NCBI GenBank assembly: GCA_017871115.1
Contig: JAFCIZ010000007.1
Coordinates: 744,001-808,000 of the forward strand
From: Cunninghamella blakesleeana
Taxonomy: Eukaryota; Mucoromycota; Mucoromycetes; Mucorales; Cunninghamellaceae
Length of the DNA stretch: 64,000 nt
Direction of reading: 5' to 3'
The position numbers were made by a program, and so were the translations under genes. Below, in pieces: positions 50,331 to 58,071 of the stretch (the stretch's first letter is position 1; each line of letters starts with the position of its first letter). The notes beneath the pieces were generated by a model. The model had not been told where the DNA came from. It did not search any database and saw only the letters and a list, made by a program, of their open reading frames with translations.

Positions 50331-51963
50331 AGAAGGCGTTGATCCAAGTGGCTTGAGGATGAAATTGGTGAGTGACATAAAGTGGAAGTTGATGGTTTTG
50401 ATGTGATGCAAAGAGGTCTATATGATGAGGACCCCACAAACGATTTATCCAATTGAATGTTTTCCTCGGTAGCGACCATTCTATTTCCTGGTGTAGTTGT
50501 CTGGATGGAGCGTCCGCTGGATTCAGCTTGGATGGTACATAAAGTGTTGTTAGGTAAAGAGAGTGGTGGAAGCATGTTTTCCAAATTCTCATTGCTATCG
50601 AATTCAGTGTTGAGGAACGAGTGCCACCATAATGTTGAAGGTAAGCCATCGCTGATCTGTTGTCCATGCAAAATTGTAGATGGTGATGTTGAGGTAGATT
50701 GACCTGTTGAATGAATTTTTGAATCACTAATAGTTCTTTGGCATTGATGTGAAGTGAATCTTCTGTTGTTGACCACTGTCCTGTGATCTGTTTGCCATCC
50801 CATATGGCTGCCCAACCTTGATTGGATGCATCTGTGAATATTTGTGTCGTTGGAATGTGGGAAAGAATGTGATTGCCATTCCATTTGATCAGTTGGGATA
50901 TCCACCAAAGAAGTTCTGCTTTGATGTGAGGTGTGATGGGACAGGATGGTTGATTGCGGTGTGAATTGATCATTTGAATTAGGTGTCTTGTTCTGTAACG
51001 TGCTTGTTGATTCCCTATTTGCGTGGCTAATGCGGTTCCCACAAATCTGGATAGAGTTGTCCACGAGGTTGATGATAGGTGCAGAAGTTTGTAAGCCATC
51101 CGACGTATGGATCTGATCTTTTTCCCTGGTACTGATATCATCATAGCCTGAGTATCTATTGTCATTCCTAAGTGGTTGATCTTTTGAAGAGGAAGAAGCG
51201 ACGATTTCTTTAGGTTCATTAGCCATCCTAATTGTGTTAGTTTCTTTACTACCATCTCTGTATGTTGAATGGATTGTTGATGCGTCTTGGCTATTATTAG
51301 AAGGTCGTCGAGGTATGCTGTAATGCGTATTCCTTTCCTGCGTGCCCATTGCAAGACTGGTTTTAGTACCTTGGTAAAGATGAGTGGCGAAAGACTGAGG
51401 CCAAATGGTAGTACCTTGTATTGGTAATTCTTGTTTTTCCAATGAAAACGTAGAAGGTGACGTGAATGAGGGTGCACGGCTATGTGATGGAATGCATCTT
51501 GTAAGTCTATTGATGTTAGATAGTCGTTGGGTTGAATCAATTTGGCAATTGTTGATAGCGTTTCCATTTTGAAATGTTGTTGTGGCAAATAGTTGTTCAG
51601 TGTTTTCAAATTGAGGACTGGGCGTAAACCCCCATCCTTTTTGGGAATTACGAAGAGGTTGGAAAAGAATCCCGGGTTTGGAGGTGCCAATTCTATTGCT
51701 TGTTTGGATAAAAGTGTTTGTATTTCTAATTCTATAGCGTTGTTGGATGAAGTTGACGGAAGGTGAAGTGGTTGAAATAGATGAGGAAGGGTTAGAGGTG
51801 GACGTGGGTTGGTTGGTATTCGATATCCTTTCTTTATGATTTGATGAATCCATGGATGTACGGAATAATGTAGATGATGTGACCAAGAGGATGCAAAGAA
51901 GGATAAACGACCACCTACCTGTGTTAAAACCTTTTCTTCGTTTGTTGTCGTGACTGAAAATTT
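50029..51963 (-). CDS. DIRS reverse transcriptase-RNase H
   Basis: The frame opens directly after a TAA at 51964-51966 and has no early ATG, so expression probably needs a -1 frameshift from gag, whose last 40 nt it overlaps. The N-terminal part (HPWIHQIIKKGYRIP) is typical of DIRS/Ngaro RTs. RT motifs: LFVIPKKDGGLRPVLNLKTL, YLTSIDLQDAFHHIAVHP, LPFGLSLSPLIFTKVL, and ITAYLDDLLIIAKT with the catalytic LDD. RNase H follows with IFTDASNQGWAAIWDG, HINAKELLVIQKF and CMDNRSAMAYLQ (D-E-D), then the C-terminal NPADAPSR segment. Roughly the last 270 nt overlap the recombinase coding region in another frame. Confidence 0.92.
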   Translation of the reverse strand, partial: KFSVTTTNEEKVLTQVGGRLSFFASSWSHHLHYSVHPWIHQIIKKGYRIPTNPRPPLTLPHLFQPLHLPSTSSNNAIELEIQTLLSKQAIELAPPNPGFFSNLFVIPKKDGGLRPVLNLKTLNNYLPQQHFKMETLSTIAKLIQPNDYLTSIDLQDAFHHIAVHPHSRHLLRFHWKNKNYQYKVLPFGLSLSPLIFTKVLKPVLQWARRKGIRITAYLDDLLIIAKTHQQSIQHTEMVVKKLTQLGWLMNLKKSSLLPLQKINHLGMTIDTQAMMISVPGKKIRSIRRMAYKLLHLSSTSWTTLSRFVGTALATQIGNQQARYRTRHLIQMINSHRNQPSCPITPHIKAELLWWISQLIKWNGNHILSHIPTTQIFTDASNQGWAAIWDGKQITGQWSTTEDSLHINAKELLVIQKFIQQVNLPQHHHLQFCMDNRSAMAYLQHYGGTRSSTLNSIAMRIWKTCFHHSLYLTTLYVPSKLNPADAPSRQLHQEIEWSLPRKTFNWINRLWGPHHIDLFASHQNHQLPLYVTHQFHPQATWINAFSRNWTTIPGRLYLAPPWNLILSTAQRLLQQPKTATLLTPNWPTAPWYPLLLQLTHQNPLLLRHHQLIHPHQNQLLHKNDLWTMLAWNIQPQKIKDKNQQN

Positions 51964-52787
51964 TTATTTCGTGTTTGTTGATTTTGTATAGGATGTGATG
52001 ATAAATTACCCTCGGATAAATTAGAATTGCCCGTGCTAGTCGAATTATTTTGTATATTATTAGGTAATATATTAGAAAAGGACTGTTGAGGGTTACTATT
52101 TTGAAAACGTCTAGGTCGAGGCCTATTATTGTTTGTTTTTCTATTTGTATTTTGATATATACTTTGCTGATTTTTAATGTGGTCCGCCAATTCCTTTGGA
52201 TCCATAAGATAATTTTGTTGATCGTTAGATGGTGCTGAAACATTAGGATAAGCGTTAAACATGTTGTCAGTTCGTAATGAAGTAATGTGTGAAGCCATAT
52301 CCGATAACAGTTCATGCATTGCTTCCACAAAGTCCAATGTCTGTTGTGTTTGCGTTTCTTGATCCCATTTATAGTGTAGTAATTTATAAGCAAACCAATC
52401 GATAGGTCTTGTAAGACCTGATAGACGGTATTGAATATTATGCAAAGTGGTGTCATGTTGTTTATCCTTGTTTGAAAGATTAACCTTATTAGTCTTAGGT
52501 GGATCATAATTTCTAATCGAATTTTTAGGGCAGTCAAATAGATATCGTCTTCTATCATTATCCGGAAGAGGACGATTAAAGAAATTTTCAGCCATATAAG
52601 GGCATTGGTCCAATAATTCTTGTGTAGGATCCAAATCTGATCCAGGATTTCTAATGTGTACATTAGGGTCATTTTGGATAAGACGAGACGAATAGATGGA
52701 TGATTCCATATTATCCAATCTAGCAGCAAATTGTGTAAACCATGCAGGAGGTTGTTCATTATTATTGTTATTATGTTGATCTTGCAT
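51924..52787 (-). CDS. DIRS gag-like ORF1
   Basis: About 287 residues from MQDQHNNNNNEQPPAWFTQF (ATG 52787). The middle is helical, with RPIDWFAYKLLHYKWDQETQ and LDFVEAMHELLSDMASHITS. The C-terminus is basic and Asn/Gln-rich (NNNRPRPRRFQNSNPQQSF), fitting nucleic-acid binding. No zinc knuckle. An upstream in-frame extension reaches 53003 but runs through the terminal repeat, so the internal ATG is preferred. Ends QTKKRF and TAA at 51924. Confidence 0.82.
   Translation of the reverse strand: MQDQHNNNNNEQPPAWFTQFAARLDNMESSIYSSRLIQNDPNVHIRNPGSDLDPTQELLDQCPYMAENFFNRPLPDNDRRRYLFDCPKNSIRNYDPPKTNKVNLSNKDKQHDTTLHNIQYRLSGLTRPIDWFAYKLLHYKWDQETQTQQTLDFVEAMHELLSDMASHITSLRTDNMFNAYPNVSAPSNDQQNYLMDPKELADHIKNQQSIYQNTNRKTNNNRPRPRRFQNSNPQQSFSNILPNNIQNNSTSTGNSNLSEGNLSSHPIQNQQTRNKNFQSRQQTKKRF
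51957..51963 (-). promoter_or_regulatory. Candidate -1 frameshift heptamer between DIRS gag and RT
   Basis: On the minus strand gag reads AAA|AAT|TTT|CAG; A AAT TTT fits the X XXY YYZ slippery pattern. The RT frame is -1 to gag and opens one codon before the slip, after TAA at 51966-51964. Confidence 0.55.
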
Positions 52788-52839
52788 TACTTGTACGACG
52801 GAAGTCCAGTGCGTAAGTAGTAATTCGAACGAAAAGAAG

Positions 52840-52841
<2 letters not shown>

Positions 52842-52877
<36 letters not shown>

Positions 52878-53017
52878 AAAAATTTTACTTCCTTTTAAAC
52901 TTTTAAATATTTTAAAACTCAGTTTTATATAAAAAAATTTTAATTTAACTAAGTAGTATTTCGTAATAAATAAAGAAAAGAATTGATAAACAACCATTAT
53001 CACAAACGAAGTGTAAT
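52842..53017 (-). repeat. DIRS terminal repeat, 5' end of element
   Basis: The 128-bp shared part lies at 52876-53003, followed by a short end CAAACGAAGTGTAAT-like extension to 53017; an A34 tract is at 52842-52875 on the inner side. Confidence 0.9.
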
Positions 53018-53512
53018 GATTTAAATATATTCAAGTTGGACTATTTTTTTTTCCCCTCTCTTTCTTTTGTCAAATTATTAAATTATATTTTCTGTCCAAT
53101 TTTATTTTATATTTTCATATAAAGTCTTTCTACTTAAAAAACAAAAGCTGATACCCGCTTGAATTCTAATTTTTATTTTCTAAATGGTTTTATCTTTTTC
53201 TCTCTTATTTAGAAAGAAAATTGACATTTTATCTTTTTTCCCTCTGTTATGGTATGGCTGAACTTACCATATCTAAATAATCCTAGAAATAATTTTTAAA
53301 TACATATATATGTATATATATATGTGTCTGCATATATAAATATATGCAGGCATGAATATATTTATCTTATATTTTATTTATATTTTATCTTATTTATATA
53401 TCTTATATTATATATTTTATCTAACTTATATTTACTCCCTTATATATATTAACCTTTATATACATCTAAGAGTCTGTGTTTAAATTCAGATTTTTTTATA
53501 TATAAAGGAGCG
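53018..53512. other. AT-rich spacer right of DIRS
   Basis: Simple TA-rich sequence with several TATATA patches; no gene seen. Confidence 0.55.
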
Positions 53513-54805
53513 AAATTTTATTTTATTTTTGAAAAATCAGTTAATTTTGAATAAAGAAAGATTTCTATACATTAAATTCTCTTAACTCATCTTTTTAGCT
53601 AAAGATTATTTTTTTATATTAATATTGTTGATTACTATTCAATATTACTTTATATTATTTTATTATAATAATCGTTGATCTTTATCCGATATTATATTTA
53701 TTTTATTTTATTTTTACTTTGTCTATATAATTGTTGATCTTTATCCAATTATATAATTTTATTTTATTATTTTATTTTTACTTTAAACTATCAATCTAAA
53801 CTAAGTTGTATCTACTTATAAAACAAGATACTGGTGCTCACTGACAACTAAACTAAACTATATAACTATCTACTTTCCAAAACTATAAAAGGAAATTCTA
53901 TTTTTCAAACAACCAAAAATTTACACAACACTTTTTAATTTTTTTTAATTTGCATCATATTAGGTCGTTCTACTTATAAAATAAGAACTGGTGATCACTG
54001 GAATTATCTTATTAATAACTAATATAAATACAAACTCTCATTTTATTTTAACAAAAATAACTCATCAAAAACACATAAAACAGTATTGTTGCGCGATGGG
54101 TTCGCTTGGATTATTTTAAAATCCAGACCAACACTTTGATTGGCTAATATTTTTCTAACATTTTTCTTACCACTTTTGATGTTAATTTTATTTAACATTT
54201 TTCATGCTAATTTTTATTATTATTTTTATTAACAAAATTTATATCACTTATTTCATAATATACTTATCAACACTTTTAATATCATTATTGATATTAAAAA
54301 TGGAATATCTAATTTTTATTTTAGTATAAATACTCGACCTTTTTTCAATTTTTTGAAAAAACTTTAGTTAATTTTTATTATAATAATAAAGTACTTATAT
54401 TAAAACGAATAAGTCTATTAACTCATCTTTTTAGCTAAAGATTATATTTATTATTAATATTGTTGATTACTATCCAATATTACTTTATATTATTTTATTA
54501 TAATAATCGTTGATCTTTATCCGATATTATATTTATTTTATTTTATTTTATTTTATTATTTTATTTTTATTTTAAACTATCAATCTAAACTAAGTTGTAT
54601 CTACTTATAAAACAAGATACTAGTGCTCACTGACAACTAAACTAAACTATAAAACTAACTACTTTCCAAAACTATAAAAGGAAATTCTATTTTTCAAACA
54701 ACCCAAAATTTACACAACAGTATAAAAGGAAATCCCACAACACAATGTTTAACTTATGGCTAAACTATTGAACCTTATTTTTAGAAAAAAATAAAAAAAA
54801 TAAGA
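53513..54805 (-). repeat. Right arm of inverted repeat: nested LTR-like repeats downstream of tRNA-Phe copy 2
   Basis: Read on the minus strand from the tRNA, it contains two copies of the first LTR-like unit (starting with TGTTGTG at 54720 and 53937; matching segments about 54720-54405 and 53937-53560) separated by a second related unit (about 54080-53940). Each unit carries a hairpin (54597-54620, 53967-53988, 53808-53831). The unit at 53937 appears inserted in the second-type unit. No coding capacity; the stretch 54085-54130 (GCGCGATGGGTTCGC) is unlike its surroundings. Confidence 0.75.
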
Positions 54806-54878
54806 TGCTTCGAACGTGGATTGAACACGTGACCTTTAGATCTTCAGTCTAACGCTCTCCCAGCTGAGCTACCAAAGC
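54806..54878 (-). tRNA. tRNA-Phe (anticodon GAA), copy 2
   Basis: The reverse complement of copy 1 over the full 73 nt as read, with the same acceptor, anticodon and T arm. It points toward copy 1. About 17 bp upstream of the 5' end are also shared. Confidence 0.95.
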
Positions 54879-54907
54879 ACTTCTTGAATTGTTGTTTTGG
54901 TTATCTA

Positions 54908-55246
54908 TTATAATTCTAGTAGGAATTATCGTTTGTAATATTTCTGTAAATATTTTATAATTTTTTAATAAACGCGTCGCTCAGACAATATACTATTTGT
55001 TATAACTATTCCCTGATAAAATAACAAAAGTAAATAATATAAATTTTTATATCAAAAAGAGTTATTCTTTTTTTTTATTTAAAAACAATCGTCGTATTTA
55101 TATTTTTTAGAGGATCTAGTACTACTTTGATTATTATTAACATTTATAATACTATTCTATAAAAATCATAAAAGCGAAAGGATTTACTAAAATTAAGGAA
55201 GGGTTAAAAAGAATAAGTTATACAAAAAGGAAAAGTAAAGAAAAAG
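54908..55246 (+). repeat. Direct repeat, copy 1 (5' flank of tRNA-Phe copy 2)
   Basis: Matches 58072-58390 through TAATAAACGCGTC, AAAAACAATCGTCGTATTTA, TTTTTTAGAGGATCTAGTAC and a long AT tail. Begins about 30 bp upstream of the tRNA 5' end. Nature unknown; a solo-LTR-like remnant or a boundary of a segmental duplication. Confidence 0.8.
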
Positions 55247-55380
55247 GAATTTTTTTTATATATTATTATATATTCCATATGTTTATTTATTATATTATTA
55301 TTTTAGTCTTTGTGTGATCTATACTATATAAACATATATTTTCAATTACCATTTTGTAGTTTATTATTTTAACCATAAGT

Positions 55381-55382
<2 letters not shown>

Positions 55383-55433
<51 letters not shown>

Positions 55434-55438
55434 ATTTT
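55383..55438 (+). repeat. 56-nt T homopolymer
   Basis: Uninterrupted T run just downstream of the 3' end of the secreted Cys-rich gene (on the opposite strand). Confidence 0.9.
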
Positions 55439-55463
55439 TTTATTAACAATGAGTAATAAGGCT

Positions 55464-55832
55464 TTATTCACACATAGGGCCTAGATGTTCACAACCTCTA
55501 CAACATTTTCCATTTGTTGGATTAATTGCACATTTCGTACACCAAGCATTCTGGAAATTACTTGCATAATAACCTCTGAATTCTCTAGGATTTTCTCCTT
55601 TACACTTCCACATTAAGGATGGGCAATCATCACCACTAGTATCACCACTCAAATTAAAATCATTACATCTAGATTCTCTACCATCTACACAAAACATTCC
55701 TCCGAAGTCTTTACATGGAACACACCAAGAATTCAGATTAAAAGCACCTTTGATTAATGTCAGATTTAATAAAATAAGAAGATAAATTATTTTAATGTTT
55801 AATAAGCAACTTTTTAAAAACATAATGTCCAC
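55464..55832 (-). CDS. Secreted 12-cysteine protein
   Basis: Single exon of 122 residues; a second Met at position 4 (MFLKSCLLN) could also start it. The N-terminus is a hydrophobic signal peptide (IIYLLILLNLTLIKG), cleaved near GA|FNLNSW. The mature part of about 92 residues has twelve cysteines: CVPC, FC, RC, DC, KC, then CTKC, a CC pair, GC and a final MC. The two halves (NSWCVPCKDFGGMFCVDG and NAWCTKCAINPTNGKCCRGC) look like an internal repeat of a W-C-x2-C-x8-C unit. No family recognised; secreted effector-like or antimicrobial roles are only guesses. It lies between the two direct repeats, next to the TIR element. Confidence 0.75.
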   Translation of the reverse strand: MDIMFLKSCLLNIKIIYLLILLNLTLIKGAFNLNSWCVPCKDFGGMFCVDGRESRCNDFNLSGDTSGDDCPSLMWKCKGENPREFRGYYASNFQNAWCTKCAINPTNGKCCRGCEHLGPMCE

Positions 55833-56317
55833 CCCCTATAGTATTATCAAGTATTAGTAAAGAAAAAGGAAAAGAAAGGATTTAGAAAATAAATAAAGTT
55901 TTTTTTTTTTTGACTTAAAATTAAAATATTTAAGAAAATAAGAATCCTGCGTCTTAGTGAGGGCGGGATTCGAAAACAAAACACTAAGGGGTATAAATAA
56001 AAAGCTACAAAAGATTTTTTTTTTTTTTTTTCTTTTCAAAAAAGAAAGGTAAAATGGTTTGTAGTTCTAATTCTAATTCTAATTCTAATTCTATATCCTA
56101 TATATACGTATGTATGTATGTGTCTAGAATTTATCATAAGGACGTAAAAATATTGCTATGTTCTGTAATATTTTTTTTGTGATGTTAGCGGAGAAAAATA
56201 AATAAAGTTGATTTTCAAAGTCCATTTACGAAAGGTATTACTTTTGACTTCCGATACTGGTTTTTAATTTTTGTTTTTGTTTCCTTTTTTCTTTTTTTTT
56301 TATCATTATTATTATTG
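55833..56317. other. Spacer with TTCTAA hexamer repeat
   Basis: Upstream region of the secreted gene: A/T runs and about five TTCTAA units near 56064-56092. No gene. Confidence 0.55.
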
Positions 56318-56327
56318 ACAGAAATGT

Positions 56328-56359
56328 CAGCAATAAAATAACTAGTAATAGTAAGGACG
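56328..56359 (+). repeat. Left terminal inverted repeat, 32 bp
   Basis: Exact reverse complement of 58018-58049; preceded by ACAGAAATGT. Confidence 0.95.
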
Positions 56360-56529
56360 GTATGTTCAAGGAATTAGAAAGCGTTAAAATGGATGAATAC
56401 AGCAATGATAATAGCAAGATTATTATTGAAGAAGAAAATAATGATTTATTTAAAAATAATGATATTATAAAAGATTCAATTAGCAAATCTACAACTGAAA
56501 ATAATGAAGAAATAAAAAAATAAAAATAT

Positions 56530-57034
56530 GGAGTTGGACAGAGAAGGGAAAGGAAGGAGAAGTTTTAAACCATTGATTCCAAAAAATAGAAATAAATACA
56601 AAGTCCGAATTGCCTTCCTAAACTGGTCCAAGGTTTTAGGCGTCGCTCGTAATCCCGGGTATCATGCTGGGTTGTTCTGGAAGCTCCTTTCAGCGGCTCA
56701 CAAACTCCAAGTTAAAAACTATATAAAGACCAACTCGAAGACAGAAAATTAAAAAAAGGATAACACTCTTTCTATTAAGTTTAGTTCTAGATACTTTTAT
56801 TTTTGTCTTCGCGTTAGACATTTTTATCCTTTGCGTAAGAATATTTATTCTTTAAAAATTATATACTTTTTGATCACCTTTGCGTAAGGTTGTTTTTATA
56901 CTTTCATTTACTTTTTAACATCTTTGCGTAAGATTGTTTTTATTTTATTTATTTTATTCTTTTAATTATTTTTATAATAATTGTATCTAAACTAAATAAA
57001 CTACACTAATTAAAACGGAAACCGCGTTCGATAA
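56530..57034 (+). repeat. LTR-like segment inside the TIR element
   Basis: Begins near GGAGTTGGACAGAGAAGG and includes a TATATAAAG box at 56720-56728. Four copies of a TTTGCGTAAG-type word follow (56809, 56830, 56879, 56923). It is followed at 57036 by TGGTAGCTGAAC, resembling an initiator-Met tRNA primer-binding site. Borders are approximate; no second LTR is present in the window. Confidence 0.5.
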
Positions 57035-57480
57035 TTGGTAGCTGAACCTATGGAAAACTATAACATGGAAACTGGCTCTGTTAGCGGTGTTGAATTTATC
57101 AATTCAAAATTATACAAAAAATTAAAAACAAAGAAATATTGTGAAACTTTTGGTTAACCTTTATTCAAATGTAAAAGACAAGGGTTGTATTTATACCTTT
57201 TAGTGGATTGGTGACACTGGGCTTAGTTTATATGATATAATATGAAAATAGAATTATAAAGTTATCTAGTAAAGGTAACGTGAATTAGAATGGAGTTTAA
57301 AGTGTGTCTATGGTAATGGATCTGCGGGATTAGAAGATTTAAAGTTATAGCAATGCATAAGCTAATAGGAATAGATCATTTTGTATCAGGTACACAGTAG
57401 TGATTTTATAATAAATATCAAATATTTCATGTGTATTATAAGTGTATTATAGTTATGAAGTCATTTAATATTGTTATTAT

Positions 57481-58035
57481 ATGGTAAATACAACAAGCGG
57501 TATGGAAACCTTTGACCATATGCCTAACTTACCTGAGTACAAAGGTGAACGTGATGCTGTTACTCTGTCTACTTGGATTGATTATTTAAATCGTTATGCT
57601 AGAATGTTTGGTTGGAGCGATCAGAAGAAGTTGAATGCCGCAGTTTTATTTTTAAAAGATAGTGCCTATAGATGGTTAATGACTTTTGAAAAATCTTTTA
57701 AAGAAGACCGACCTATGACATGGAATGACTTTGTTGAAGGATTAAATAGTTATTTTAAACCTATATATACTGGTCGACAATATCGTCATATGCTTCATGA
57801 ATGCCGCCAAGAAAGTACTGTTGCAGAATACATTGATCGATTCTATAATATTATAATGAATATTCCTGGTATTACTGAAGATAAAAAGTTGGATCACTTT
57901 TGTAGAGGATTACTGCCAAATATCCGTGTCTATGTGAATGCTTATGTCCCTACAAGCATGCTTGAAGCGCAAAGGTTAGCTTTAGCAAAAGAAGATACTG
58001 TTGTTTCTATTAAATATCGTCCTTACTATTACTAG
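57481..58035 (+). CDS. Retrotransposon gag (capsid) protein, C-terminally replaced
   Basis: An open 184-codon frame with the Retrotrans_gag helical capsid core: LPEYKGERDAVTLSTWIDYL, AAVLFLKDSAYRWLMTFEKS, TWNDFVEGLNSYFKP, YRHMLHECRQESTVAEYIDR, and KLDHFCRGLLPNIRVYVNAY. A normal Ty3/gypsy gag would continue into a CCHC zinc knuckle and protease; here the frame enters the right terminal inverted repeat and ends RPYYY-stop. The capsid part has no stop or frameshift, so it may still be expressed from the upstream LTR-like promoter. Whether it is domesticated or simply a young fragment is open. Confidence 0.85.
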   Translation: MVNTTSGMETFDHMPNLPEYKGERDAVTLSTWIDYLNRYARMFGWSDQKKLNAAVLFLKDSAYRWLMTFEKSFKEDRPMTWNDFVEGLNSYFKPIYTGRQYRHMLHECRQESTVAEYIDRFYNIIMNIPGITEDKKLDHFCRGLLPNIRVYVNAYVPTSMLEAQRLALAKEDTVVSIKYRPYYY

Positions 58036-58049
58036 TTATTTTATTGCTG
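58018..58049 (-). repeat. Right terminal inverted repeat, 32 bp
   Basis: Exact reverse complement of 56328-56359; followed by ACAGAAATGT. The gag stop codon lies inside it. Confidence 0.95.
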
Positions 58050-58071
58050 ACAGAAATGTTGTTTGATTATT

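Larger units (their letters stand above)
48714..53017 (-). mobile_element. Complete DIRS-like tyrosine-recombinase retrotransposon
   Basis: A 4304-bp element on the minus strand. The terminal repeats are inverted and identical over 128 bp as read (48764-48891 versus 52876-53003), next to a 45-nt T tract on one side and a 34-nt A tract on the other. The outer extensions differ, and both are copied in reverse complement in the internal complementary region at 48990-49086. This is the defining DIRS structure, which lets a single-stranded circle form. Three overlapping genes follow in order: gag, RT-RNase H, tyrosine recombinase. No target-site duplication is seen, as expected. All frames are open and the ends are identical, suggesting a recent insertion. 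Confidence 0.93.
56318..58059 (+). mobile_element. TIR DNA transposon with 10-bp target duplication carrying LTR and gag
   Basis: Perfect 32-bp terminal inverted repeats at 56328-56359 and 58018-58049 (outer ends CAGCAATAAAATAAC / GTTATTTTATTGCTG), flanked immediately by a perfect 10-bp direct repeat ACAGAAATGT (56318-56327 and 58050-58059). The element is 1722 bp. A 9-11 bp duplication points to Mutator-like transposition, and the size and lack of transposase to a non-autonomous copy. Inside, all on the plus strand, lie a 53-codon acidic ORF (56362-56523), an LTR-like segment with TATA box, a primer-binding-site-like sequence and a gag gene. This resembles Pack-MULE capture, here of the 5' end of a Ty3/gypsy-type retrotransposon. 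Confidence 0.8.

Noticed and set aside
49464..50702. Plus-strand frames antisense to the DIRS element
   Set aside because: Shadows of the recombinase/RT genes; no domain on this strand.
56528..56752. 74-codon frame MELDREGKGRRSF... in the LTR-like segment
   Set aside because: Overlaps the presumed LTR start and TATA box; likely chance, though it has an unusually basic composition.
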